From: a virus
Strand: one strand, 5' to 3'
Virus record (IMG/VR): IMGVR_UViG_3300009790_000085
Location: 1 to 22,232 of that record
Length of the DNA stretch: 22,232 nt
Shown: positions 1 through 5,946 of the stretch, piece after piece
Layout of the letters: every line of letters begins with the position of its first letter
Position numbering within the stretch: position 1 is the first letter of the stretch
Translations under genes and position numbers: made by a program
The notes under the pieces: generated by a model
Databases searched by the model: none
Seen by the model: only the letters and a program-made list of their open reading frames with translations
What the model was told of the DNA's origin: nothing

Positions 1-2
1 AA

Positions 3-41
3 TCAGACTCAGATTTAGAGTTAGAAATGGAGTTAGGTTAA
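3..41 (+). CDS. 3' end of an upstream gene (partial)
   Basis: Only the last 12 codons are inside the window. They read as an acidic tail ending in Leu-Glu-Leu-Glu-Met-Glu-Leu-Gly, and the TAA stop shares its last A with the ATG of the integrase (TAATG). The same stop-start overlap is used at several other junctions in this genome, which is the main reason to believe this is a real gene end. No function can be read from so short a fragment. The integrase frame is also open up to the window edge, so an earlier integrase start cannot be fully excluded. Confidence 0.45.
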   Translation, partial: SDSDLELEMELG

Positions 42-1189
42 TGGAACTAGCAATTAAAGACACAGTTAAAAATGGTAAAAAAATTTGGCGATGGAGGTAC
101 TTTGGTTTAGATGGCCAAGTTAAATTTATTTCTGCTAAGACCAAGAGTGCAGCAGAGGTTTTGGCTAAAGAGAAAGTAAAAGAAATAGGTTTAGAAAAAA
201 CATCTTCCTCACAAATATTTTTAAGAGAAGCTAATATAGATTTTTGCCAACACCAAGATTATAAAATTAGTGTAGGTAAATTAGATAAGAGTACAAAGGA
301 TGATTATATTAGCTTTTTTATTAACCACATAATTCCTTATTTTACCAATGTAGATATAAGGTTAATTGATAAACATAAGGTTAATGACTTTGTGGAACAC
401 CTAAAAGGCAAAATACAAACTAAACAAATTAGTGCTAATACTGTTAGAAAAGTGTTCAATACCCTAAGTCTTTTGCTACAACATCAAGTAGATATTGATA
501 AATTGAATAAAAATGTATGCAAAGACAAGGATTTTCTAAAAACAGTTATAGTGCCTAAAAAGGTCAAAAAGACTATAGATTTTGATGTTTGGCCTATGGA
601 TAGGGTTATGGGTATTATTGAAGATATTAATAGACCTATAATAAAACTGATGTGTAAAATCATGTTGGAAACTGCTTGTAGACCTAGTGAGGTCAGAGCA
701 TTAAATAAAAAGAGTTTATTATTTAAGGCTAATATTCCAAGCATTAGTATAGATAAGGCAGTTAAAAAAGGTAAGAACATTGGTGTAACTAAAACTGACA
801 ATGGGGTTAGAACTTTAGTTATATCTACTAAGTTAAAAGACTTAATTAACGACCATGTTAATACCTTGCCAGACCACCAAGATTATTTGTTTCTTAATAG
901 CAAAGGTAAATTTATATGCGTAGAACAAATTATAAGGGGTTTAGAGGGTGCGTTAGCCAAGAATAAGGTGCAACTACCCATACCAAGAAAGTCGTACTTC
1001 TTTAGGCACTATATGGCTACCTATTGGGCATATACTAAAAAGCATAAAGAGAATGCTTTGTTATTAGCAAGGGATCTAGGTGATAAGGATATTAACTTTG
1101 TTAATGAGAACTACATTAAGCTTTATAAAAATAATGCTGATGCAGACCAACATATAGATTATCAAAATCAACACTTTAATTGGAAATAA
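41..1189 (+). CDS. int: Tyrosine recombinase / phage integrase
   Basis: A 382-residue site-specific recombinase expected to insert the phage genome into the host chromosome. The N-terminal ~60 residues look like an arm-binding domain, ~60-165 like a SAM-like core-binding domain, and ~180-370 like the catalytic domain. Box I is ETACRPSEVRAL with the first catalytic Arg at 214. Box II is SYFFRHYMATYWAY with the second Arg at 322, and the probable nucleophile is Tyr358 (NENYIKLY). Two usual histidines differ: the HxxR position holds Tyr319 and the LGH position reads LGD (Asp348). Known family members tolerate changes at these two sites, so activity is still likely. The ATG is joined by TAATG to the preceding reading frame and has no strong Shine-Dalgarno sequence. 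No attP core or tRNA fragment was recognised nearby. Confidence 0.93.
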   Translation: MELAIKDTVKNGKKIWRWRYFGLDGQVKFISAKTKSAAEVLAKEKVKEIGLEKTSSSQIFLREANIDFCQHQDYKISVGKLDKSTKDDYISFFINHIIPYFTNVDIRLIDKHKVNDFVEHLKGKIQTKQISANTVRKVFNTLSLLLQHQVDIDKLNKNVCKDKDFLKTVIVPKKVKKTIDFDVWPMDRVMGIIEDINRPIIKLMCKIMLETACRPSEVRALNKKSLLFKANIPSISIDKAVKKGKNIGVTKTDNGVRTLVISTKLKDLINDHVNTLPDHQDYLFLNSKGKFICVEQIIRGLEGALAKNKVQLPIPRKSYFFRHYMATYWAYTKKHKENALLLARDLGDKDINFVNENYIKLYKNNADADQHIDYQNQHFNWK

Positions 1190-1239
1190 GAAAAGAGGTG
1201 GTGGGGTATATATATGTATAAACTTAACTAGAGGTAAAT

Positions 1240-1461
1240 ATGAAAATAATTAAATTAACAGAAAAACAATTTGATATGTTAAAAAGTCTTTTTAAAGAGG
1301 GTAATGCTTGTAGACAAAGTAATTTTGAAGATGAATTAGATTATGAATGGTTAGGTGATGAATGTGGAGAGCCAAGATGCAGTAAAGAAGTGTCAAAAAA
1401 AATAAATTCTCAAAAAAAAATTATTAAAAGAATATGCAAAAAACTTGGCATAAATACTTAA
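1240..1461 (+). CDS. Small hypothetical protein
   Basis: A 73-residue protein I do not recognise. The N-terminus (MKIIKLTEKQFDMLKSLFKEG) resembles the start of a small helical phage protein. The middle is acidic with two Cys (DECGEPRC), and the C-terminal third is strongly basic (SKKINSQKKIIKRICKKL). An AGAGG sequence lies about 5 bases before the ATG. It follows the integrase by 50 bp on the same strand and converges on the small gene at 1463-1633. It could be an excisionase-like accessory because of position and size, but no winged-helix pattern is visible, so this is only a guess. Confidence 0.55.
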   Translation: MKIIKLTEKQFDMLKSLFKEGNACRQSNFEDELDYEWLGDECGEPRCSKEVSKKINSQKKIIKRICKKLGINT

Positions 1462-1462
1462 A

Positions 1463-1633
1463 TTACTTATACCAATACTTATCGTAGTTCTCTGAATTAT
1501 AGAGAACTACATCCCATTCTATTTTTCGTTTAATACTTTTCCTAGCAAACTCCCTAGCATCTTTTTCTAAAGAAAATATAGTATTGGTAAAGCTAGTAAA
1601 TTTATCTTTAGGTTTCCAAATTACAAAATACAT
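1463..1633 (-). CDS. Small hypothetical protein
   Basis: A 56-residue, lysine- and aromatic-rich protein (starts MYFVIWKPKDKF, ends ENYDKYWYK). I do not recognise a family. The frame is open upstream to a GTG at 1669, but that would run the coding sequence through the strong terminator hairpin at 1642-1661. The ATG at 1633, just beyond the T-run, is therefore the preferred start. There is no Shine-Dalgarno sequence directly upstream of this ATG, so expression would have to rely on read-through or an unseen promoter. It converges tail to tail with the gene ending at 1461. Confidence 0.45.
   Translation of the reverse strand: MYFVIWKPKDKFTSFTNTIFSLEKDAREFARKSIKRKIEWDVVLYNSENYDKYWYK
1484..1510. 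other. Perfect inverted repeat (10-bp arms, 7-nt loop)
   Basis: Arms GTAGTTCTCT (1484-1493) and AGAGAACTAC (1501-1510) enclose a 7-base loop. The repeat lies inside the last codons of the leftward gene 1463-1633 and just beyond the rightward gene ending at 1461. On the plus strand the nearest T-run is about 10 bases after the stem, so it is at best a weak terminator for the integrase transcript. It may instead be an mRNA-stabilising structure. Confidence 0.5.
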
Positions 1634-1661
1634 AAAAAAAAGGGGAGGATTGCTCCTCCCC
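1634..1661 (-). terminator. Intrinsic terminator for the leftward transcript
   Basis: On the minus strand an 8-bp GC-rich stem (GGGGAGGA / TCCTCCCC) with a GCAA tetraloop is followed at once by eight T residues. This is a textbook rho-independent terminator. It ends leftward transcription coming from the regulator gene at 1733-2134 and the operon behind it. Confidence 0.85.
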
Positions 1662-1669
1662 CTATACAC

Positions 1670-1705
1670 AACAAATAAAATATAAGAGGTTACAAATCTC
1701 TTATA
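1670..1705 (-). terminator. Second, weaker leftward terminator
   Basis: On the minus strand TATAAGAG and CTCTTATA form an 8-bp stem (1681-1705) with a 9-base loop. A T-rich tail (TTTTATTTG) follows directly. It sits between the end of the XRE regulator and the strong terminator at 1634-1661, so the two form a tandem pair. Confidence 0.5.
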
Positions 1706-1732
1706 AGTGTTTCACATTTATTGATAATCATT

Positions 1733-2134
1733 TTAATTTAACTCAGCAACATTAGAGGGAGCTAAAATTACATCTGAGCTTCTACCAGGTAGATTACCTT
1801 GACCTAATAAATCGTTTGCAGCACTTGTAAAGTAATCAAGTGGCTTGTTAAAAAATCTACTTATCTTTAATAGTTTTGTTGAACTAACTCCATTTTGACC
1901 TCTTTCGTATTTTTGGATTTGTTGAAATGTTACTCCGACTGCTTTAGATAATTCTGTTTGGGTACAAATTTTTTGCCTTTTAATTGTATGTGCAGTTGTA
2001 ACATTTTTAACTTCAGGCACATTAATAAAAATAACTCTATTTTGTCTTGCTTCTTTAATTTTTTTACCAATGGCTTTATTTAATAAAGTTTCCTCATCGG
2101 ATTTTTTATAAGCTTTGTATGGTCTTTTTTGCAT
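1733..2134 (-). CDS. XRE-family DNA-binding regulator (candidate phage repressor)
   Basis: A 133-residue protein with a Cro/CI-type helix-turn-helix, probably a lysogeny repressor or an early-gene regulator. Helix 1 is AIGKKIKEARQNR (21-33). Helices 2 and 3 are TQTELSKAVGV and TFQQIQKYERGQNGVS (58-84), closely matching alphaproteobacterial XRE proteins, followed by KLLKISRFFNKPLDYF (87-102). Between helix 1 and helix 2 there are about 21 extra residues (34-54) that the family normally lacks. There is no C-terminal peptidase domain. The start has a good AGGAGAG 7 bases upstream. A separate candidate promoter at 2156-2185 and tandem terminators behind it suggest it can be expressed on its own as well as from the leftward operon. 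Confidence 0.85.
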   Translation of the reverse strand: MQKRPYKAYKKSDEETLLNKAIGKKIKEARQNRVIFINVPEVKNVTTAHTIKRQKICTQTELSKAVGVTFQQIQKYERGQNGVSSTKLLKISRFFNKPLDYFTSAANDLLGQGNLPGRSSDVILAPSNVAELN

Positions 2135-2155
2135 TACTTTCTCTCCTTTTTTTTA

Positions 2156-2185
2156 AGCATATGATCCCTATCAAGTTTATTTCAA
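2156..2185 (-). promoter_or_regulatory. Candidate promoter for the XRE regulator
   Basis: On the minus strand TTGAAA (2180-2185) is followed after 18 bases by TATGCT (2156-2161), about 20 bases before the regulator ATG. The -35 match to sigma-70 is good and the -10 is moderate. This would let the regulator be made in a lysogen while the rest of the leftward operon is silent. Confidence 0.4.
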
Positions 2186-2211
2186 CTTCTAGTATTAGTG
2201 TGAAAAATCAA

Positions 2212-2319
2212 TTAAGAGTGTATTCTAAACTCTCTCTTTGACTCCTCTTCAAAAATTTTAGAACTGATTACAGCAATCTTATTTTTACATTTCTCAAAAT
2301 TACTTTTGTGCTTGTGCAT
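2212..2319 (-). CDS. Possible 35-residue small protein
   Basis: A short frame starts MHKHKSNFEKCKNK and ends EEESKREFRIHS. It begins inside the last codons of the upstream leftward gene (20-bp overlap), as expected in this operon. AAGGA lies about 10 bases before the ATG. Composition is charged and helical. I recognise no family. It fills what would otherwise be an unexplained 165-bp gap in the operon, but it is short enough to be chance. Confidence 0.35.
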   Translation of the reverse strand: MHKHKSNFEKCKNKIAVISSKIFEEESKREFRIHS

Positions 2320-2548
2320 CTTTTGAGCTGTCCTTTCTTGCTGTAGCTTGAGTTCCAATATTTTCTTTGGATCCATATTGCTCCTTTGGTTTTAATGTTA
2401 TTTTGGATTTTGAAAACTTAATATCCAAAACATCTAATTTAGCCATTTCACTTGGCTTATCTGATTGTGCAGCTATTTCTGCATTATCAAATTCTTCATT
2501 AACTTTAAAACTTGCTTCATAAAAACTTTCTTTTAAAACTTTTGTCAT
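2300..2548 (-). CDS. Small hypothetical protein of the leftward operon
   Basis: An 82-residue hydrophilic protein of unknown function. The N-terminal half (MTKVLKESFYEASFKVNEEF) could be helical, and the C-terminal third is low-complexity, rich in Lys, Ser, Gln and Ala (ends KDSSKDAQAQK). It overlaps the stop of the LexA-like gene upstream by ATGA, which points to translational coupling. No cysteines, membrane segment or catalytic motif is visible. Confidence 0.7.
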   Translation of the reverse strand: MTKVLKESFYEASFKVNEEFDNAEIAAQSDKPSEMAKLDVLDIKFSKSKITLKPKEQYGSKENIGTQATARKDSSKDAQAQK

Positions 2549-2838
2549 TTTCTAAACTCCATTGTTGAATAACTTTTATTAACTTTAAGCATGGAAATTT
2601 TACTAATTTGATTATCGCTTAATTCTATATTTCGGTGTGCTTGTTCACCTTTACTTATTAAATTTAACTTAAATAATTCTGCTATGATTGCACCGGCTCT
2701 AGCTCTTGAGAATTTAAACTTTTGACCAATCTCTTTATAGGTTGGTGAATAATCGTACTGCTGAATAAAATATTTTATATATTTTAAAACATCTAATTTT
2801 ATTTGGCTTAAATATATATGCCCATTTCCATTTTTCAT
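2545..2838 (-). CDS. LexA-like winged-helix DNA-binding protein
   Basis: A 97-residue protein whose first ~70 residues match the LexA N-terminal DNA-binding domain pattern. Helix 1 is LSQIKLDVLKYIKYFIQQYD, then the hallmark SPTYKEIGQKFKFS turn (the LexA family reads GYSPTxREIA), a recognition helix RARAGAIIAELFKLNLI, and a wing ISKGEQAHRNIEL. There is no C-terminal S24 protease domain, so it would not self-cleave. It could regulate early genes or bind SOS-type boxes. It is coupled by ATGA overlaps to both neighbours, so it is made with the recombination genes. Confidence 0.75.
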   Translation of the reverse strand: MKNGNGHIYLSQIKLDVLKYIKYFIQQYDYSPTYKEIGQKFKFSRARAGAIIAELFKLNLISKGEQAHRNIELSDNQISKISMLKVNKSYSTMEFRK

Positions 2839-3128
2839 TTCTTATCCTTGAATAATTCAGCAACATTGTCAGGCTCAGCAATAAACAATCCCTCTTTTTT
2901 AAGGTCGTTTAAATATTGGATTAATTTATTTGTGTACCATTCGGCTTTGCTAATATCGGTTATACAAGCTCCAATAGAGCCATTTTCTTTAGCACCAAAC
3001 CTCATTGTGTATTTTAAAATTTGCCACCTCAACCCACCAATGATTTCCATTGGTGAAAGTTGAGATGAGATTGCGTCAAAAGTTTCAATACTTTTTTTAT
3101 AGTGGTCTGGATTAATTTGGTCTTTCAT
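2835..3128 (-). CDS. DUF3310 protein (T7 gp1.7-like putative nucleotide kinase)
   Basis: A 97-residue protein carrying the DUF3310 pattern: INPDHYKKSIETFDAI at the N-terminus, then GGLRWQILKYTMRFGAKENGS, then ITDISKAEWYTNKLI. The first block (NPxHY) and the KA.WY block are the family signature. In phage T7 the related gp1.7 phosphorylates nucleotides; many DUF3310 proteins are untested, so the activity here is by analogy. It sits in the recombination operon with a TAATG junction to the gene before it and an ATGA junction to the gene after it. The C-terminal tail (PDNVAELFKDKK) is outside the domain. Confidence 0.75.
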   Translation of the reverse strand: MKDQINPDHYKKSIETFDAISSQLSPMEIIGGLRWQILKYTMRFGAKENGSIGACITDISKAEWYTNKLIQYLNDLKKEGLFIAEPDNVAELFKDKK

Positions 3129-3352
3129 TAAAAGGGTGTACTTTCCTTGCTGACCATATCGCTAATTTTTAAGGATATATCTGGTTGGGTATCTTTTGTT
3201 TTTTCAACATTAAGCCATGCTGCAACTTTCTTTTTAGTTCCACCAACTGTAATGTTACCCTCATACTGAGGATATTTTTTTCCAGCAACATCTGTATCTC
3301 TACTTTGTCTTTTCCACATAGCACCAGAATTATCGTAATTATTATCTGCCAT
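3128..3352 (-). CDS. DUF736-like small phage protein
   Basis: A 74-residue protein from ATG 3352 (MADNNYDNSGAMWKRQS). An upstream GTG at 3361 is in frame, but the AGGAG sequence is 8 bases from ATG 3352 and touches the GTG, so the ATG is preferred. The pattern YEGNITVGGTKKKVAAWLNV...ISLKISDM, with a basic residue near GAMWKR, resembles short phage and plasmid proteins of the DUF736 kind, all-beta and of unknown role. The lysine-rich strands would fit a nucleic-acid contact, but this is inference. It overlaps the end of the annealing-protein candidate, so the two are coupled. Confidence 0.6.
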   Translation of the reverse strand: MADNNYDNSGAMWKRQSRDTDVAGKKYPQYEGNITVGGTKKKVAAWLNVEKTKDTQPDISLKISDMVSKESTPF

Positions 3353-4016
3353 TATTAGCACTCCTATTTATTTGATTATTTTGTATTTGTGATTTTAGTT
3401 TGTTGTATGTGTTATCAACTCTTTCCGATTGAATTAAATCACCAGATATAAATATTAAATCTGATTTATAATCTTCTCTAAATGGAGTTAAATTTTTTTC
3501 AAAATTGTTTTGTGATTTTGAGTGTTTAGCAACATCAGTCATTTGCTTAATCCAATCATCTGCCATTTGCTTAACATTTTTTGTAATTGGTTTTTCTGTT
3601 GGTGTTGCACTTTTAGTTTCAACTTTAGCTACATTAGCTGGTGGTTTAAGAAATTGTTCCATTTCCTCAGCAGTCGCTAACTCATCGCCAAAGAATCCTA
3701 AAAAACTTAATGCTCTTCCACAACTAACAGTCGATTGCTTTTCAAACTCTTTGTCCTTGTTAAACATCTGCTTAGACAAACCAGTAGCAACTATCTTGTC
3801 ATCTAAATAAATTTCTGTTTTAAATTTATGAGAGCCATTATCCAGGTCAAAGCTATCAGTAATAATTCTAATTCTTTCCCCAAAATACTCCCTAACAAAT
3901 TTTAATCTGTAAGGTACAGTAAGGTATTTACCTTTAGCACCTAGTTTAACATAATCGTTATCTTCAATATTTTTTCTAAATTGATCTATTGCATCAATTA
4001 AAGATTTTGTTTTCAT
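3342..4016 (-). CDS. Putative single-strand annealing protein (ERF/Rad52-like)
   Basis: A 224-residue protein. The first ~125 residues follow the layout of phage ERF/Sak-type annealing proteins: a conserved YLTVPYRLKFVREYFGERI segment, alternating strands (KFKTEIYLDDKIVATGLSK), and STVSCGRALSFLGFFGDELATAEEM, which matches the family's A(x)GRAL...LG...ASAEE ending. The rest (130-224) is a variable hydrophilic, Lys/Gln/Asn-rich tail. These proteins anneal complementary single strands at phage DNA ends. An exonuclease gene of the RecB/Cas4 type lies two genes upstream in the same operon, the expected partner. No direct homologue was checked, so the family call is moderate. Confidence 0.6.
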   Translation of the reverse strand: MKTKSLIDAIDQFRKNIEDNDYVKLGAKGKYLTVPYRLKFVREYFGERIRIITDSFDLDNGSHKFKTEIYLDDKIVATGLSKQMFNKDKEFEKQSTVSCGRALSFLGFFGDELATAEEMEQFLKPPANVAKVETKSATPTEKPITKNVKQMADDWIKQMTDVAKHSKSQNNFEKNLTPFREDYKSDLIFISGDLIQSERVDNTYNKLKSQIQNNQINRSANNGR

Positions 4017-4231
4017 TGTTTAGCCTCTCTCAATTTGTTTAGTTCTGTGTGTAAGTTGCCATTTATTTGTTTGTGATCTTGTTCAAGTTCTTTAATTTGA
4101 TTTACTTCTTTATTTAATCTTTCAATCTCATCTTCTTGTTTTAAAATTAATGAATTTTTATCTACAATTTTTTGAATCAAATCTTTCTTTTCCAAAGTTT
4201 CATAATGCTTAACCAATTGTTTAAAGTTCAT
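4013..4231 (-). CDS. Small coiled-coil protein
   Basis: A 72-residue, highly charged, almost wholly helical protein. From about residue 20 to 65 it shows a heptad-like pattern (LILKQEDEIERLNKEVNQIK, then LEQDHKQINGNL), typical of a two-stranded coiled coil. The start overlaps the exonuclease stop by 11 bp, and its stop overlaps the next gene by ATGA, placing it between exonuclease and annealing protein. It may be a small adaptor, but no family is recognised. Confidence 0.65.
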   Translation of the reverse strand: MNFKQLVKHYETLEKKDLIQKIVDKNSLILKQEDEIERLNKEVNQIKELEQDHKQINGNLHTELNKLREAKQ

Positions 4232-5096
4232 ACAAATCCCTAAAGCTTTTTATTATTTCTGGATCTATCCCTTTCCACCAGAAGCCATTTTTTCGTATTT
4301 CACTAAAGTCAGGTTTGACCAAAAGTGCTAAAGTTTTAATATCGCCATCAGCTAGTTCTAATTTCTTTTCCCAACATCTTTGATAAAGAATAAGTTCATC
4401 ATAATAATATTGTAGGTTTTCAGGTCTAAGCTCTACACAGTTCTCAGGTGTAAAAATAACTCTATCGCTATCACTAGCATAAGTTAGAAATGGTTTATGT
4501 TTTGGCAGCAGTTTTTGGTATAGTGCAATTTGTAGGCAGTCGCTATGAAATGGAACTTGTGGGCATTTCCTTTTTGAATAACTGTAACCTTTTTTAGTTT
4601 TGGTTAATGTGCCAAATACATTTTTAATATCGCCAAAATGTGTTTCACCAACTAGGTCAACATAAGCTAAAAAATATGTTTTTATTTTTTCTGAGTCCCA
4701 ATGTGTATATTCAAGTTCTGCTTTCCATTCTTGGTTAGGTATTTCTTTAATATTATCTAAGTGGTTTTGAACTAAAGGCTCTAGATTCTCAATAATGTAA
4801 TTAAATTTAATTTTATCTTTTTCATCTACCGGCTCATAATTAGTTATTTTATCTTTAACTAATTTAAAAGCATCGCCAAACGATTTGTTGCTACATTTAA
4901 CAGATTGAATAACTTCATGGCTTATAGTTCCACCAGTAAATGAACAATTAGTAGGTAGGTTAGCTTTTTGTTTTTTTGTTATTAAAATGTAATTTCTTAA
5001 TCTGATATCGTCAGGTATTGTGTTTTGACTCTTACTGGTATGTGCCAAGCCAAATTTCTTATAGCAATCTCCTAAAATCTTAGGTTGATTCGTCAT
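4221..5096 (-). CDS. PD-(D/E)XK exonuclease (RecB/Cas4-like)
   Basis: A 291-residue nuclease of the RecB/Cas4 branch. The visible active-site series is GGTISHEV with His60, then YVDLVGETHFGDIKN with Asp147 and the Asp156-Ile-Lys158 core, then LQIALYQ with Gln189 and Tyr193. This is the usual H...D...DxK...QxxxY order. Phage enzymes of this kind trim double-stranded ends for annealing-based recombination, which suits the annealing-protein candidate downstream. It has no four-cysteine Fe-S pattern clearly placed, although Cys51, Cys68, Cys178 and Cys187 are present. The gene is first in the leftward operon; the ATG has no Shine-Dalgarno sequence and lies about 8 bases behind a good -10, so its mRNA may be leaderless. 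Confidence 0.82.
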   Translation of the reverse strand: MTNQPKILGDCYKKFGLAHTSKSQNTIPDDIRLRNYILITKKQKANLPTNCSFTGGTISHEVIQSVKCSNKSFGDAFKLVKDKITNYEPVDEKDKIKFNYIIENLEPLVQNHLDNIKEIPNQEWKAELEYTHWDSEKIKTYFLAYVDLVGETHFGDIKNVFGTLTKTKKGYSYSKRKCPQVPFHSDCLQIALYQKLLPKHKPFLTYASDSDRVIFTPENCVELRPENLQYYYDELILYQRCWEKKLELADGDIKTLALLVKPDFSEIRKNGFWWKGIDPEIIKSFRDLYEL

Positions 5097-5104
5097 ATAA
5101 GAGT

Positions 5105-5132
5105 TTTATAACTATATTATAAGGTATTGCAA
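5105..5132 (-). promoter_or_regulatory. Candidate leftward early promoter
   Basis: On the minus strand TTGCAA (5127-5132) and TATAAA (5105-5110) are separated by 16 bases, a good sigma-70 arrangement. The -35 lies in a perfect 10-bp palindrome, TATTGCAATA (5125-5134). The -10 ends only 8 bases before the exonuclease ATG (5096), so transcription would begin at or just before the start codon. This would drive the operon from 5096 down to about 2300 or further. Confidence 0.5.
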
Positions 5133-5145
5133 TAGTATTATAACT
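5106..5145. repeat. Two TTATAACT direct repeats, 32-bp period (candidate operators)
   Basis: TTATAACT occurs at 5106-5113 and again at 5138-5145 on the plus strand, flanking the -35 of the leftward promoter; one copy overlaps the -10. The TTATAAC core recurs in the divergent control region at 5902-5908 and 5940-5946. Three-helical-turn spacing around a promoter is what operator pairs look like. In an AT-rich genome such a word alone is weak evidence. Confidence 0.35.
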
Positions 5146-5156
5146 TATCGCTAATA

Positions 5157-5855
5157 TTATTTTTTAGGCTTAATCCAATGATTCTCTTGTGGATAAACTA
5201 TTCCCTCAATTTTTGCAGAGCCATCAATTTCTATATTGGTAACTATATCCCCTAATTTTTTGTCAGATATTAACGATCTTTCTTCAACAGTATATTTGCC
5301 ATTTGCTTGAGGCATTAACCAACCCCAGTAAATAATCTTAGTTTTCTTTTGCCTAACAACCGATAAAGTGTAATCGGAACTTGATCTTACTTTACTAAGA
5401 GGTTTAATAAATCGTACTGCTCCTTGTAAAAATCCTTGCCTAATCATAATAGCAACATGATTAACCCAAAAATCAGTTACTTTTAATCTCATTTTTTCTT
5501 TAGCCTTATATTCTCTTACTTGGCCATTTTGCATAAAATTCCCACAACAATTTATAGTACAACTTCTAGTAATAAAATGAGTAGATGATAAATGAGGTAG
5601 GCCATTATATCTTTTTTTATTAAAATATTCGGCCAATAATTCGGATAGTTCTAATAAACCAAAATTATGTGGATCTTCTTGTTTTTTATTAATTAGCCTA
5701 GACCATTTAACTTTCCAGTTATTAAAATCTTTAACTTTTTTACCTAAAGTTTCTCTTAATATTTGATCCCTTGAAACCTTATGTAAGGTTAATTGCTCCT
5801 CTAATTTATCTTTTTGAAAAATGCTATCCATATTAGATTTATCTATCTCAAACAT
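5157..5855 (-). CDS. Protein of unknown function at the divergent control region
   Basis: A 232-residue protein that I cannot assign. Residues ~15-80 are helical and basic (SRDQILRETLGKKVKDFNNW, LLELSELLAEYFNK) and could hold a degenerate DNA-binding fold. The middle has a Cys cluster (SCTINCCGNF, ~93-102). The C-terminal part is beta-rich (GKYTVEERSLIS, IEIDGSAKIEGIVYPQE), loosely recalling the last strands of S24/LexA repressor domains, but no Ser-Lys catalytic pair is seen. It starts after AAAGGAGAG and is transcribed away from the peptidase gene at 5958. That divergent position is where temperate phages often keep their repressor, so a regulator role is possible but unproven. It is separated by 60 bp from the exonuclease operon, which has its own promoter. 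Confidence 0.7.
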   Translation of the reverse strand: MFEIDKSNMDSIFQKDKLEEQLTLHKVSRDQILRETLGKKVKDFNNWKVKWSRLINKKQEDPHNFGLLELSELLAEYFNKKRYNGLPHLSSTHFITRSCTINCCGNFMQNGQVREYKAKEKMRLKVTDFWVNHVAIMIRQGFLQGAVRFIKPLSKVRSSSDYTLSVVRQKKTKIIYWGWLMPQANGKYTVEERSLISDKKLGDIVTNIEIDGSAKIEGIVYPQENHWIKPKK

Positions 5856-5888
5856 ACACTCTCCTTTGTCATTTGTCTATTACCATTG

Positions 5889-5909
5889 TGTTATACTTTA
5901 CTTATAACA
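5889..5909. promoter_or_regulatory. Dyad TGTTATA-N7-TATAACA (candidate operator)
   Basis: Seven-base arms, TGTTATA (5889-5895) and TATAACA (5903-5909), are perfect inverted repeats around CTTTACT, 21 bp overall. It lies between two divergent genes and overlaps the candidate -10 of the leftward one. Its left half also contains an extended -10-like sequence (TGT before TATACT, 5889-5897) on the plus strand. The geometry suits a dimeric helix-turn-helix repressor. Confidence 0.45.
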
Positions 5910-5923
5910 AATACTAATTGCAA
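5895..5923 (-). promoter_or_regulatory. Candidate promoter for the 232-residue gene
   Basis: On the minus strand TTGCAA (5918-5923) and TAAAGT (5895-5900) are 17 bases apart, and the start codon at 5855 lies about 40 bases on with a proper Shine-Dalgarno sequence. Because TTGCAA is its own reverse complement, the same six bases would serve as -35 for the rightward promoter. The -10 match is only moderate. Confidence 0.35.
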
Positions 5924-5946
5924 CATTATTTTTGATAATTTATAAC
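5918..5946 (+). promoter_or_regulatory. Candidate rightward early promoter
   Basis: TTGCAA (5918-5923) and TATAAC (5941-5946) are exactly 17 bases apart. The -10 ends 11 bases before the ATG of the peptidase gene, so the transcript would have a leader of only about 5 bases, even though an AGGGG sequence lies at 5949-5953. An upstream extended -10 (TATACT, 5892-5897) could give a longer transcript that includes that ribosome-binding site. Confidence 0.5.

Noticed and set aside
484-801. 105-residue minus-strand frame inside the integrase gene
   Set aside because: It is the antisense of a clear integrase coding region and reads as a hydrophobic shadow; no ribosome-binding site or family pattern.
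1733-2880. Shared NVAEL peptide near the C-termini of the XRE regulator and the DUF3310 protein
   Set aside because: The matching DNA word is only about 11 bases and could be chance; no wider similarity between the two genes.
2818-3810. Plus-strand frames at 2818-3063 and 3505-3810
   Set aside because: They are antisense to well-supported, coupled leftward genes and have no independent motifs.
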